Shown: positions 17,834-25,968 of the stretch, piece by piece | Layout: each line of letters begins with the position of its first letter | Position numbering within the stretch: the stretch's first letter is position 1 | From: Acidovorax sp. KKS102 | Lineage (GTDB): Bacteria > Pseudomonadota > Gammaproteobacteria > Burkholderiales > Burkholderiaceae_C | Direction: 5' to 3' | NCBI RefSeq assembly: GCF_000302535.1 | Contig: NC_018708.1 | Span: forward strand, 682,001-746,000 | DNA: 64,000 nucleotides | The notes under the pieces: model-generated | What the model was told of the DNA's origin: nothing | The model's input: only the letters and a program-made list of their open reading frames with translations | Database searches by the model: none | Program-made: the position numbers and the translations under genes

Positions 17834-19159
17834 ATGAACCACGACAAAAATACGCCTCCACCACACAAGGCGGCATCTTCTGCTGTGCCGCGAAAAAAGC
17901 GGCTGCTGTGGGCTAATGTGTACTGCCTGCTGGATACATCCAGCGGCGCCGCTATGGCCGTACGGCAAATGCTGCTCCAGCTGCAAAGTGCGGGCTGGGC
18001 GGTAGACATTCTGGGGGCCGCCGTGTTTGACCATGCGCGAGGCACCGCAGGTCTGCAGGGCCAATGGGCAGCGCTTAGGCAGCATGAAGGCAGCCTGGTG
18101 AATGTGGAGGATGGCACGCTTGTGCACCGTTTGCTGGTTACATCCAGTACCGATCGAGGTGCAATGACCAATCGGGAGGAGGGCGCCTGGTTTGGTCTGT
18201 ACGAGCAGGCGCTAGAGCTGGAGCGGCCTGATGTGGTTTTTTACTATGGGGGGCAGCCCTTTGATTTTCTGATCGCCAGCGAGGCCGCTCGGCGTGGTGT
18301 CCCGGTGGTGTTTTATCTGGCCAATGGCAACTACACCAAAAAACGCTGGTGCCAGGATGTGGACCTGATCCTCACTGACTCGCAGGCCACAGCCAGTCTC
18401 TACAAACAACGACTGGGCGTCGACGTCGTCCCGGTGGGCGCTTTCATTGATCCCAACCGGGTGGTGGCTGCGCAGCGCGAGCCCGAGCGGCTGCTGTTCA
18501 TTAACCCCAAGCCTGAAAAGGGGGCGCTGTGGGTGGCACGCCTGGCCTTGTGGCTGGAGCAGCACCGCCCCGACATTGTGCTGGAGGTGGTGGAAAGCCG
18601 GGGCCAGTGGTCCGACGCCGTGCGCACCATGACCCATGCACTGGGGCAGCCCCGCGATACCCTCCGCAATGTCGTGGTTACCGCCAACACCAGCGATATG
18701 CGGCCCATCTATGCCCGCGCCAGGGTGGTGCTGGCGCCCAGCCTGTGGTGGGAGAGCGCCGGCCGGGTGCTGGCCGAGGCCATGCTTAACGGTATTCCGG
18801 CCATCTGCACCAACCGGGGTGGCATGCCGGAGATGGTGGGGGACGCGGGCATTTTGCTCAACTTGCCTGAGAAGTACCACCAGACCCCATACAACGCATT
18901 GCCGGCGGAAGACGAAGTGACACCACTAGGTCACTGTGTCGTGGCATTGTGGAATGACACGCAGCGCTACGAAGACCTTGTGCAAAAGGCCTTCCGGGTT
19001 GGCAAGCAGCGCCACAGCCTGCAGGCCAATACGGTCCGGTTGCTGCGGGTTCTGGACGCGTTGCTAGGTCCAGCTTGGCCATCGACGATGCCCAGCGGTG
19101 AATCTGCCGTGGACGAAGGGAGGGGCAGTCTTGCCCCAGTTACGCCCGGTAGGTGCTAG
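17834..19159 (+). CDS. Glycosyltransferase, GT4-like
   Basis: 441 residues without membrane helices. The C-terminal half has the GT-B nucleotide-sugar site with the EX7E pair in WESAGRVLAEAMLNG and the loop NRGGMPEMVGDAGILL, which is typical of family 4 retaining glycosyltransferases. The N-terminal half contains the acceptor-domain start LLWANVYCLLDTSSGAAMAVRQML. Donor and acceptor are unknown. Together with the second GT4-like gene, the ATP-grasp gene and the WecA-like gene it suggests glycan synthesis for the surface layer. It converges with the gene at 19275-20306. Confidence 0.75.
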   Translation: MNHDKNTPPPHKAASSAVPRKKRLLWANVYCLLDTSSGAAMAVRQMLLQLQSAGWAVDILGAAVFDHARGTAGLQGQWAALRQHEGSLVNVEDGTLVHRLLVTSSTDRGAMTNREEGAWFGLYEQALELERPDVVFYYGGQPFDFLIASEAARRGVPVVFYLANGNYTKKRWCQDVDLILTDSQATASLYKQRLGVDVVPVGAFIDPNRVVAAQREPERLLFINPKPEKGALWVARLALWLEQHRPDIVLEVVESRGQWSDAVRTMTHALGQPRDTLRNVVVTANTSDMRPIYARARVVLAPSLWWESAGRVLAEAMLNGIPAICTNRGGMPEMVGDAGILLNLPEKYHQTPYNALPAEDEVTPLGHCVVALWNDTQRYEDLVQKAFRVGKQRHSLQANTVRLLRVLDALLGPAWPSTMPSGESAVDEGRGSLAPVTPGRC

Positions 19160-19274
19160 GGCTGCGCGAGCATCGCGCGACCCAGGCAAGCCTCACGCCT
19201 GAGTTCGGGGCGTCCCATTGCTTGATTGCACTTGGAACTGTCAGCGCTTCGCGTGTGCTTGACGCCATGCGATG

Positions 19275-20306
19275 CTAAAAAACCTGACTCAATTGCGCGC
19301 CCCATGTCCAGGAGGCATGGGCCCGCTCACTCGCCAGGCGTGCCTTGGCTGAGGCGGTGTCGTAATCTGCGACCACTTGGCGCATCAAAACCACCAGGTG
19401 TTCTTCGTCGGGATCCGCCCATTGGCTTGCAATGTGCGGGAAACACCGCGTGTCTGCATCGACCAGCCGCCGGTTATGAATAAGGTAGGCTGTCTCGGGC
19501 GTGCAGAAGTCCAGATGCCCGCCAAAGTCAGTGGCAATCACGGGAAGCCCGGTCGCCATGGCCTCCAGAAACGGCAAGCCAAAGCCTTCCCCGCGGGTGG
19601 GCAGCACAAAGCAGTGGGCTGCCTGGTAAAGCTGGGCCATGGCGACATCGTCCTCCAGAAGCTGGTGCACTACGCGCACCTTGGTGGGGTGTTTGATTGC
19701 TCTGCGAAGGTCGCCTGGCCCATGCAGGCCGACCTTGATGACCAGTTGAACATCGGCCCGGTTGTCAAAAGCGCGCTCAAAGCATTCGATGAGCATGGGG
19801 AGGTTTTTGCGCGGAGTGTGTTCCGCAACACAGAGGAAGATGAATGGCGTATCCAAAGTTCTTGCCCTGTAGCGATAGTGCTGCGGGTCAAAACCATGGC
19901 CGAGAACGTCAACCGGTATCTTGATCCCACTGGCCAGGAAAACATCTCGCACAAATTTGCTGCAGGCATATACGCGGTCGTTGGCGTTGATGGTGCTAAC
20001 GATGGTGCCAGGCAGTGTGGCGGCTTCGTAAAACAACCACGGTGTCATCTGGCGGGCGCACCGGGGTTTGCGCGCTTCGAGCACCGACCCGTAAGTCACC
20101 ATCTGGTCTACGGTTTCTACGGTGGGGTTGGGGTTCAGAAGCGCACGAGTTTTTGCAGACCATCGTGGCTCCATGAAGTCGGTGCGGAAGGGGGAAAAGC
20201 TGACGCTGTAGCGCTGGGTTTGCAGCAGGTGCGACAAAAAATACTGGCCCACCCGGCCCATGCTTCGGGGACCACCGAGGAAGCCGTGATAGCAAATGGA
20301 GTGCAT
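19275..20306 (-). CDS. Glycosyltransferase, GT4-like (minus strand)
   Basis: 343 residues starting MHSICYHGFLGGPRSMGRVGQ. Family 4 features: FIFLCVAEHTPRKNLPMLIE at the start of the GT1/GT4 C-terminal domain, the acidic EX7E motif in GEGFGLPFLEAMATGLPV, and ATDFGGHLDF. No membrane segment is present. It is the only minus-strand gene in the first 56 kb, lying convergent to one glycosyltransferase and divergent from the small gene at 20522. Specificity is unknown. Confidence 0.75.
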   Translation of the reverse strand: MHSICYHGFLGGPRSMGRVGQYFLSHLLQTQRYSVSFSPFRTDFMEPRWSAKTRALLNPNPTVETVDQMVTYGSVLEARKPRCARQMTPWLFYEAATLPGTIVSTINANDRVYACSKFVRDVFLASGIKIPVDVLGHGFDPQHYRYRARTLDTPFIFLCVAEHTPRKNLPMLIECFERAFDNRADVQLVIKVGLHGPGDLRRAIKHPTKVRVVHQLLEDDVAMAQLYQAAHCFVLPTRGEGFGLPFLEAMATGLPVIATDFGGHLDFCTPETAYLIHNRRLVDADTRCFPHIASQWADPDEEHLVVLMRQVVADYDTASAKARLASERAHASWTWGAQLSQVF

Positions 20307-20521
20307 ACGATTGATTGTGCTCTTTGTCTCCGGCTACACCCATTTTCGGGTCGGAGCGTGCAAAAGCGAGCGAGCCGGGGTGTAACCTCCTTGTGGAGGC
20401 TTCCTCGTGTTTTGGTGGAATGTCTCGCCGGCGATGGCTGTTCCATTGCGCGGGCGGGCGATAATTCTCAAGCCGCCCGGTCAGGGCATGTTTTTATTTT
20501 TCTTTTCAGACAGGAATCACG

Positions 20522-20761
20522 ATGGCTTTGCCAGAATCCCTCACCTTCAACGGCAACGAGTACTCCGTGGCTGCCCTGAGCGAGGCTGCGCGCGTTCAGA
20601 TTACGAATATCCAGGCAGTGGACGCCGAAATCGCCCGGTTGCAGTTGCAGTTGGGCATTGCCCAGACAGCACGCAGCGCCTATGTGGGTGCCTTGTCCGC
20701 TGCGATGCCGGCTGCGTCCAATGTGGTGTCGTCCGACGCACCCGCAGTGTCTGCGGCTTGA
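20522..20761 (+). CDS. Small protein with DUF6447-like N-terminus
   Basis: 79 residues: MALPESLTFNGNEYSVAALSEAARVQITNIQAVD..., then a helix IARLQLQLGIAQTARSAYVGAL and an Ala/Ser-rich tail. The pattern LxFNGxxYxxxxLSxxAxxQIxNIxxxDxEIxxLQxxLAIAQTARxxY is a small family often seen beside type I-secreted surface proteins. AGGAA at about 7 nt before the ATG serves as ribosome site. It may bind the secreted protein or the ABC complex, but this is inference from location. Confidence 0.65.
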   Translation: MALPESLTFNGNEYSVAALSEAARVQITNIQAVDAEIARLQLQLGIAQTARSAYVGALSAAMPAASNVVSSDAPAVSAA

Positions 20762-20794
20762 GGCTGTGCAATTTGGTGTGGGCTCTGCGCTGCA

Positions 20795-20809
20795 GGAGGG
20801 TTGCCCTCC
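20795..20809 (+). promoter_or_regulatory. Hairpin holding a Shine-Dalgarno-like GGAGGG
   Basis: GGAGGG (20795-20800) and CCCTCC (20804-20809) form a 6-bp stem with a 3-nt loop just upstream of the next gene. It may limit translation of that gene. The spacing to ATG 20819 is too long for an ordinary ribosome site. Confidence 0.35.
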
Positions 20810-20818
20810 ATCCCCGCC

Positions 20819-21385
20819 ATGAAGCAGTTTGAGCGCATTACCACCGAGTACGTGGAGGCAGAGGATCGCATTCGCATGGCGGGAACTTTGCACGGCGGGG
20901 AGTTGGTTGTTGCTTGGTTCACGCAGCGTTTGCTCCAACGGCTGGTGGCTGCGTTGGTGCAGCAGTTGCAGGGACAGGGCGCAGGCGTACCGAGGTCAGA
21001 TGGGCCCAGGGCGGACATGTTGGCGCCCGATGCCCTGAGAGCACAGGTGATGCAAGGGTTTGCACAACAGGCAGCCCGGGCGAAGCTGGCGCCCCAGCCC
21101 GCAGTACTTGCTGCACCCGACCACGAGGCATGGTTGGTCCACGAAGTGAATGTCGCTCAACTTCCGCAGGCGGTGCAGCTCACTTTCAAGGGTATGCGCA
21201 CCGGCTCCGGCGTTGAACGCACCCCGATCGGCGTGCTGGTGCTGGCGCCAGAACCTTTGCGTCAGTGGCTTTGTATTCTCTACGACAACTATCGCAAGGC
21301 TGGCTGGCCCTTGCAGGTATGGCCAGATTGGGTGACCGAGAGTGCAGTGGCCAGCGTCCCGGCGGGAACGACTCTGCTGCATTGA
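20819..21385 (+). CDS. Hypothetical protein in the secretion locus
   Basis: 188 residues from ATG 20819 (an in-frame TTG at 20801 lies inside the ribosome-site hairpin). Not recognised. It begins MKQFERITTEYVEAEDRIRMAG and has a helical segment with WFTQRLLQRLVAALVQQLQ (about 30-50), an Ala/Gln-rich middle, and a C-terminal beta-rich part that ends in LCILYDNYRKAGWPLQVWPDWV. No signal peptide, no membrane helix, no cysteine cluster. It follows the DUF6447-like gene by 57 nt and is probably co-transcribed with it. A role with the type I substrate or apparatus is possible from location only. Confidence 0.6.
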   Translation: MKQFERITTEYVEAEDRIRMAGTLHGGELVVAWFTQRLLQRLVAALVQQLQGQGAGVPRSDGPRADMLAPDALRAQVMQGFAQQAARAKLAPQPAVLAAPDHEAWLVHEVNVAQLPQAVQLTFKGMRTGSGVERTPIGVLVLAPEPLRQWLCILYDNYRKAGWPLQVWPDWVTESAVASVPAGTTLLH

Positions 21386-21518
21386 GTGCATCGGCAACAG
21401 TGGCATACGCGACTCTCGCCCAGCGCTCCGCCGGAAGGACGGGTTGGTGTTGTGCTCGCTTCGTCTTGCACAGGCGGCAGATTGAATTTGCTCAAGTGCT
21501 TTTTGCAGGCACATTTTG

Positions 21519-21546
21519 CACCTCCCTGCTGGAATGGCCGGAGGTG
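21519..21546. repeat. Weak hairpin in the 21386-21767 gap
   Basis: CACCTCC (21519-21525) and GGAGGTG (21540-21546) form a 7-bp stem with a 14-nt loop, followed by ATTTCG. It could end transcription of the small genes upstream. Nothing else recognisable was seen in this 380-nt gap until the promoter at 21706. Confidence 0.3.
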
Positions 21547-21705
21547 ATTTCGTGCTGAGGAGTTGGGCGCTTTTGCGCCGAGGCTGCTTGCGAGGATGTG
21601 CCTGCGTGGCGCCAGTAAATCCTTCCGCTCAACGCGTGGTCTGCCTCAAAGGTATCTGCTGAGGTGTTGTGGAGTTGTGCGTGTAATGCGGCCTCGTGTT
21701 GCGTG

Positions 21706-21735
21706 TTGACGACGGCATAAATATATTCATATAGG
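21706..21735 (+). promoter_or_regulatory. Putative promoter of the TnpB-like/type I secretion operon
   Basis: TTGACG (21706-21711) is followed after 18 nt by TATAGG (21730-21735), in an AT-rich patch that stands out from the surrounding GC-rich DNA. The -10 box lies in the left arm of the inverted repeat, so binding there would block transcription. Confidence 0.45.
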
Positions 21736-21773
21736 AATTATTTAGCGCGATAGAATGCGCTTCCTATATGAAT
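21725..21773. promoter_or_regulatory. 13-bp perfect inverted repeat spanning the start codon of the TnpB-like gene
   Basis: ATTCATATAGGAA (21725-21737) is repeated in inverse as TTCCTATATGAAT (21761-21773), with a 23-nt spacer that itself carries GCGC near each end (21745-21748, 21757-21760). The right arm contains the ATG (21768-21770). The left arm overlaps the putative -10 box. It could be an operator, or a leader hairpin that hides the start codon. Confidence 0.75.
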
Positions 21774-22391
21774 TTAGTGCTGTGTGTTCCTCTTCATGCG
21801 TCTCCGGAGCAGTACGCCCGGTTGCAGGCGTTGCAGAGGGTTTTTGCGCAGGTATGCAATGCGTTGGCGCCGCTGGTGCGGCAAACGCGGGTGTGGAACC
21901 GGGTGGCATTGCACCATCTTGCCTACCGCCAGCTGCGAGAGCAGTTTCCTGCCCTCGGGTCTCAAATGGTGTGCAACGCCATCTACTCCGTGTCGCGTAC
22001 CTGTCGCAAGGTTTACCAGCATCCCGATAGTCCGTTCAACCTGACGCGTTTGGGTAATCGGCCATTGCCGTTGTTGCGGTTCGCCGACAGCTGTCCCGTG
22101 TATTTCGACCGGCACACGCTCAGTCTGAAATCCGGTCAATTGTCCATGTTCACGCTGGATGGACGCATGCGCTTTCAGTTGGCCTTGCACCCTGAAGACG
22201 AGGCGGCCTTCCATTCCCGCAAATTGCGCGAGATTGTGCTGTCTCGGCGGGTTGACGGCGTGTATCAGTTGGCATTCTGGTTGGCCGAAGTTGACAGTAA
22301 CCAAACGAAGCCGGCAGGCGCCGAGTTAGAGGCGGCCCAGCCCGAGCAGGGCGAAATTCCAGAGTATGTGATGGTGGAGGAAACTGAATGA
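21768..22391 (+). CDS. TnpB-like protein without RuvC nuclease domain, type I secretion operon
   Basis: 207 residues. The sequence follows the N-terminal (REC/WED) half of IS605-type TnpB proteins: a start with LHASPEQYARL, N at 44 then HHLAYRQLREQF (49-60), SQMVCNAIYSVSR (65-77), a Tyr-Asp-like F-D with LSLK (118-121), TLDGRMRF (129-135), and a closing beta strand YQLAFWLAEVD (166-176). In TnpB the next segment is the RuvC domain starting with a D-L-G motif. Here it is missing, and the protein ends in an acidic tail (EAAQPEQGEIPEYVMVEETE). No nuclease activity is expected. Its stop overlaps the next ATG (ATGA at 22388), so it is coupled to the ABC transporter gene. Role unknown; an RNA-guided or direct repressor is conceivable by analogy with nuclease-dead TnpB-like repressors. 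The homology is by eye and needs a profile search. Confidence 0.6.
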   Translation: MNLVLCVPLHASPEQYARLQALQRVFAQVCNALAPLVRQTRVWNRVALHHLAYRQLREQFPALGSQMVCNAIYSVSRTCRKVYQHPDSPFNLTRLGNRPLPLLRFADSCPVYFDRHTLSLKSGQLSMFTLDGRMRFQLALHPEDEAAFHSRKLREIVLSRRVDGVYQLAFWLAEVDSNQTKPAGAELEAAQPEQGEIPEYVMVEETE

Positions 22392-24139
22392 GTCAACAGA
22401 AAACCCCTTCGGAGTTGCGCGAGGCGCTGATCACTCTCCGGCCTTATTTGGTGCGTGCGACATGGTTTAGCCTGGTGGGGAGCCTGCTCTTGCTGGCGCC
22501 CACTGGTTACATGCTGGAGGTGTACGACCGTGTGGTGAGCAGCCGCAATCACCTGACATTGGCCATGCTGACTGTGCTAGTGCTGGGCGTGTACGCTGTG
22601 ATGGAGGTGGTCGATTGGGCGCGTAACGAAATTTTGCGGAGTGCCGGCCACGCACTGGACCGACAGTTGTCCGGCCGCATTTTCGACGTGGTGTTTGAGG
22701 CTAGCCTCAAGCGTGTCCCCGGTGGCACGCCGCAGTCCATGAGCGATTTCAGAACGGTACGCGATTTTCTGCATGCGCCGGTGCTGGTGGCGATGATGGA
22801 GGCGCCAGTTGCACTGGTGTTTATGGTGTTGATTTTTGCCATCAGCCCGGTACTGGGTTGGGCTGCGGTGGCAGGGGCTGTTGTGCAGACGGCGGTTGCT
22901 TGGCTGAACGAACGCGGCAGCCAGCCGCCGTTGGCCCTGGCCAACCGCACGGCGATTGCGGCGCAGCAATATGCCGATGGTTCATTGCGCAATGCCGAAG
23001 TGATCGAGTCGATGGGGATGCTGCGCAATATCCACCGCCTGTGGATGAACAGGCAGAGCGAGTTTTTGAAGCTGCAAGCGCAAGCTTCGGATGTAGCGGG
23101 TGTATTTCAGGCCATTTCCAAGTTCGTACAGCAGGTGATGGGTTCGCTCCTTCTGGGGCTTGGTGCTTGGCTATTGCTGCGCAACCAGCTCAACGGTGGT
23201 TCGGGCATGATGATCATCGCCTCGGTGCTGGGCGGGCGCATGCTGGCACCGCTGGTGCAGATTGTCTCCCAGTGGCGTGCGGTGGTGAGTGTGCGCATGG
23301 CTTGGGCCCGGCTGGATCAGCTGCTGCGCCAGTTGCCCAAGCGCCCTCCCGCCATGGAGTTACCGCCACCCAAGGGTGCGCTGGCGGTTGAGGGGGTGAC
23401 GGCGGGTGCCCCGGGTTCGCCAGCCGCCATTGTGCGCGGCATACAGTTCTCTATTCTGCCTGGTCAGGTGCTCGCGGTGGTGGGGCCGTCTGCCTCGGGT
23501 AAGACCACGTTGGCAAGGCTGCTCACGGGGCTGTGGCCAGCAGCCGTGGGCAAGGTGCGTCTTGATGGGGTGGATGTATTCATTTGGAACAAGGCTGAAC
23601 TGGGCCCCCACGTAGGGTACCTGCCTCAAGGGGTGGAGTTGTTCGAGGGGACGCTGGCTGAGAACATTGCCCGCTTTGGTCCGGTGGACCGCACCCGGGT
23701 CGAGGAGGCGGCAAAGCTGGTGGGCCTGCATGAGCACATCATGTCATTGCCACAGGGTTACGACAGCGCTGTGGGGCGCGACGGCGCGATGCTGTCTGGT
23801 GGGCAGCGACAGCGTGCGGCTCTGGCACGCGCGCTGTATGGCAACCCTGTGTTTGTGGTGCTTGATGAACCCAATTCCAGCCTGGACGAGGAAGGCGATG
23901 CGGCACTGGCTGCCGCCATCACGGCACTCAAGGCGCGTGGCACTACGTTCGTGGTCATGACTCACCGCACCAGTGTGTTGGCAGTGGCCGATCTGATGCT
24001 GGTGATGCGCGATGGCACGCAGCAGGCCTTTGGTCCGCGTGACGAGGTGCTGGCGGCATTGACCAAAGCGTCGCAGGAGTCAGCACAGGCGCGGCCGGCG
24101 TCGCAGCCGGTGGGCCTGCTGGCGCCAGCCGCAGCGTGA
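22388..24139 (+). CDS. Type I secretion ABC transporter ATPase/permease (first copy)
   Basis: 583 residues, the usual length of PrtD-type exporters without an N-terminal peptidase domain. Membrane part (about 1-320) begins with SLVGSLLLLAPTGYMLEVYDRVV. The nucleotide-binding part has Walker A GPSASGKTT (about 365), the signature LSGGQRQR (about 468) and Walker B VFVVLDEPNSSLD (about 487). It would energise export of the RTX-like surface protein across both membranes with the adaptor and outer-membrane genes downstream. Translation is coupled to the TnpB-like gene by an ATGA overlap. It is clearly different from the second copy that follows 25 nt later. Confidence 0.92.
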   Translation: MSQQKTPSELREALITLRPYLVRATWFSLVGSLLLLAPTGYMLEVYDRVVSSRNHLTLAMLTVLVLGVYAVMEVVDWARNEILRSAGHALDRQLSGRIFDVVFEASLKRVPGGTPQSMSDFRTVRDFLHAPVLVAMMEAPVALVFMVLIFAISPVLGWAAVAGAVVQTAVAWLNERGSQPPLALANRTAIAAQQYADGSLRNAEVIESMGMLRNIHRLWMNRQSEFLKLQAQASDVAGVFQAISKFVQQVMGSLLLGLGAWLLLRNQLNGGSGMMIIASVLGGRMLAPLVQIVSQWRAVVSVRMAWARLDQLLRQLPKRPPAMELPPPKGALAVEGVTAGAPGSPAAIVRGIQFSILPGQVLAVVGPSASGKTTLARLLTGLWPAAVGKVRLDGVDVFIWNKAELGPHVGYLPQGVELFEGTLAENIARFGPVDRTRVEEAAKLVGLHEHIMSLPQGYDSAVGRDGAMLSGGQRQRAALARALYGNPVFVVLDEPNSSLDEEGDAALAAAITALKARGTTFVVMTHRTSVLAVADLMLVMRDGTQQAFGPRDEVLAALTKASQESAQARPASQPVGLLAPAAA

Positions 24140-24164
24140 CGGCGGGGTTTTTACACAGAACACT

Positions 24165-25916
24165 ATGACCAATTCCAAGTTTTTCGACCGCAGTGATCTG
24201 ACCCGTACTTTGTGGGCTTTTCGCCGCGAGTTTTTCATGGTGGGGATTTTCAGCATGGTGGCTAACTTGCTGATGCTGACCCCCACTCTCTACATGCTGC
24301 AGGTGTACGACCGCGTGCTGGTCAGCGGCAGCGAGCTGACGTTGCTGGCGGTGTCGCTGGTGACCTTGTTTTTGCTCGGCATGATGTCGTTTTCCGAGTG
24401 GTCGCGCTCGCGGCTCTTGGTGCGCACGGGTGTGCGCCTGGACGAGATGCTTGGTACCAAGGTATTCAATGCCAGCTTTGAAGCCTATCTGTCGCAGTCC
24501 GGCCACAACCCGTCGCGGGCCTTTGCTGACCTGACCGAGTTGCGCCAATTCATGACGGGTAATGGGGTATTTGCTTTTTTCGATGCGCCATGGACGCCCA
24601 TATACATCGGAGTTTTGTTCTTGCTGCACCCTTGGCTAGGTGTAGCGGCCATTCTTTTTACCTTGGTGCAGATGGCGCTGGCATGGTTCGGACACCGCCA
24701 CACCATCGCGCCGCAGGGGGCTGCTAGCAAAGCACAGGCCGAAGTAAACGCCTATTTGCAGGGCAAGCTGCGTAATGCCGAGGTGCTGGAGTCCATGGGC
24801 ATGCTTGGTAATCTGCGTGGTCATTGGGCGGTGCGCAATGACAAGGCGCTGCGGGATGCCCACGCTGCGCAGGGCATTTCCGGGCGTGTAACGGCCTGGA
24901 GTAAGTTCATTCGCTATTCGCAGCAGTCGCTTTCTCTCGGGATTGGTGCGTTGCTGGTGATCGATGGTCAGATGACGCCGGGCGCCATGATTGCGGGCAA
25001 TGTGCTGATGACGCGTGCGTTGGCTCCGATTGATCAGTTGGTCAGTTCCTGGCGTGGGTTCATTGGGGCGCGCGACGCGTTTGCACGCCTTGAAGCTCTG
25101 CTGGAGGCGCACCCTGAGCGCGACCCGGCGCTAACCCGAGTGCCGCCCACCGGAGCCATTGCCTTGCACGGTGTGGTGGCCACCGCCTCAGGACGCGATG
25201 AGCCAATACTCAAAGGTATTGATTTGGAGGTTCCTGCGGGCACGGTAACGGTGGTACTGGGGCCGTCGGGTTCGGGCAAGTCCACGCTCGCACGCGTGAT
25301 CATGGGCATCTGGCCCGAGGTGTCGGGCGAGGTGTTGCTCGATGAGCGCCCGATCCAGGGCTGGAATCGTACCGAGCTTGGCCCGCATTTGGGGTATCTG
25401 CCCCAGGACATTGAACTTTTTGAGGGCTCGATTGCCGAGAACATTGGCCGCTTCACTGAAATGGATTCGCCCAAGGTAATCGCTGCAGCCGAGTCCGCAG
25501 GTTTGCATGAAATGATTCTGCGTTTTCCCAAGGGCTATGACACCTCGATTGGGGAGGCGGGAAGCCTGCTTTCGGGGGGGCAGCGCCAGCGCATTGGGCT
25601 TGCGCGTGCCATTTACGGGGACCCTGCGCTGGTGGTGCTGGACGAACCCAACGCCAATCTGGACGATGCTGGTGAAGCAGCACTGCTCAAAACAGTGCGC
25701 GAGCTCAAGGCCAAGGGCAAGACCGTGTTTCTCATCAGTCATCGCCCCGGTGTGGTGGCCGTTGCCGACCGGCTGCTGGTTCTGCGCGATGGCCGGGTGC
25801 ATGCAGAGGGGCCGCGCGATGCGGTGATGACTGCGTTGCAGGCTGGCCGTCAGCCACCCCCCACTGCGACGCCGGATACCGATGCCCCAGCGCATTCGCT
25901 TCCTGCTGCCGCATAG
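24165..25916 (+). CDS. Type I secretion ABC transporter ATPase/permease (second copy)
   Basis: 583 residues, the same length and layout as the preceding gene but diverged: membrane start MVANLLMLTPTLYMLQVYDRVL, Walker A GPSGSGKST (about 365), signature LLSGGQRQR (about 467), Walker B LVVLDEPNANLDD (about 488). No peptidase domain. Both copies keep complete ATPase motifs, so both could be active; they may form a heterodimer or serve different substrates. The C-terminal tail (Pro/Thr-rich) ends only 52 nt before the adaptor start. Confidence 0.92.
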   Translation: MTNSKFFDRSDLTRTLWAFRREFFMVGIFSMVANLLMLTPTLYMLQVYDRVLVSGSELTLLAVSLVTLFLLGMMSFSEWSRSRLLVRTGVRLDEMLGTKVFNASFEAYLSQSGHNPSRAFADLTELRQFMTGNGVFAFFDAPWTPIYIGVLFLLHPWLGVAAILFTLVQMALAWFGHRHTIAPQGAASKAQAEVNAYLQGKLRNAEVLESMGMLGNLRGHWAVRNDKALRDAHAAQGISGRVTAWSKFIRYSQQSLSLGIGALLVIDGQMTPGAMIAGNVLMTRALAPIDQLVSSWRGFIGARDAFARLEALLEAHPERDPALTRVPPTGAIALHGVVATASGRDEPILKGIDLEVPAGTVTVVLGPSGSGKSTLARVIMGIWPEVSGEVLLDERPIQGWNRTELGPHLGYLPQDIELFEGSIAENIGRFTEMDSPKVIAAAESAGLHEMILRFPKGYDTSIGEAGSLLSGGQRQRIGLARAIYGDPALVVLDEPNANLDDAGEAALLKTVRELKAKGKTVFLISHRPGVVAVADRLLVLRDGRVHAEGPRDAVMTALQAGRQPPPTATPDTDAPAHSLPAAA

Positions 25917-25968
25917 GTGCTACTTCTTCTTTTCCCCTCGATCACACCATTTTTTAGCCGAGATTGTC

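Noticed and set aside
21768..22391. Intact TnpB or a full IS605-type transposon at the secretion operon
   Set aside because: There is no RuvC part, no TnpA gene and no transposon end; the protein is coupled to a secretion gene.
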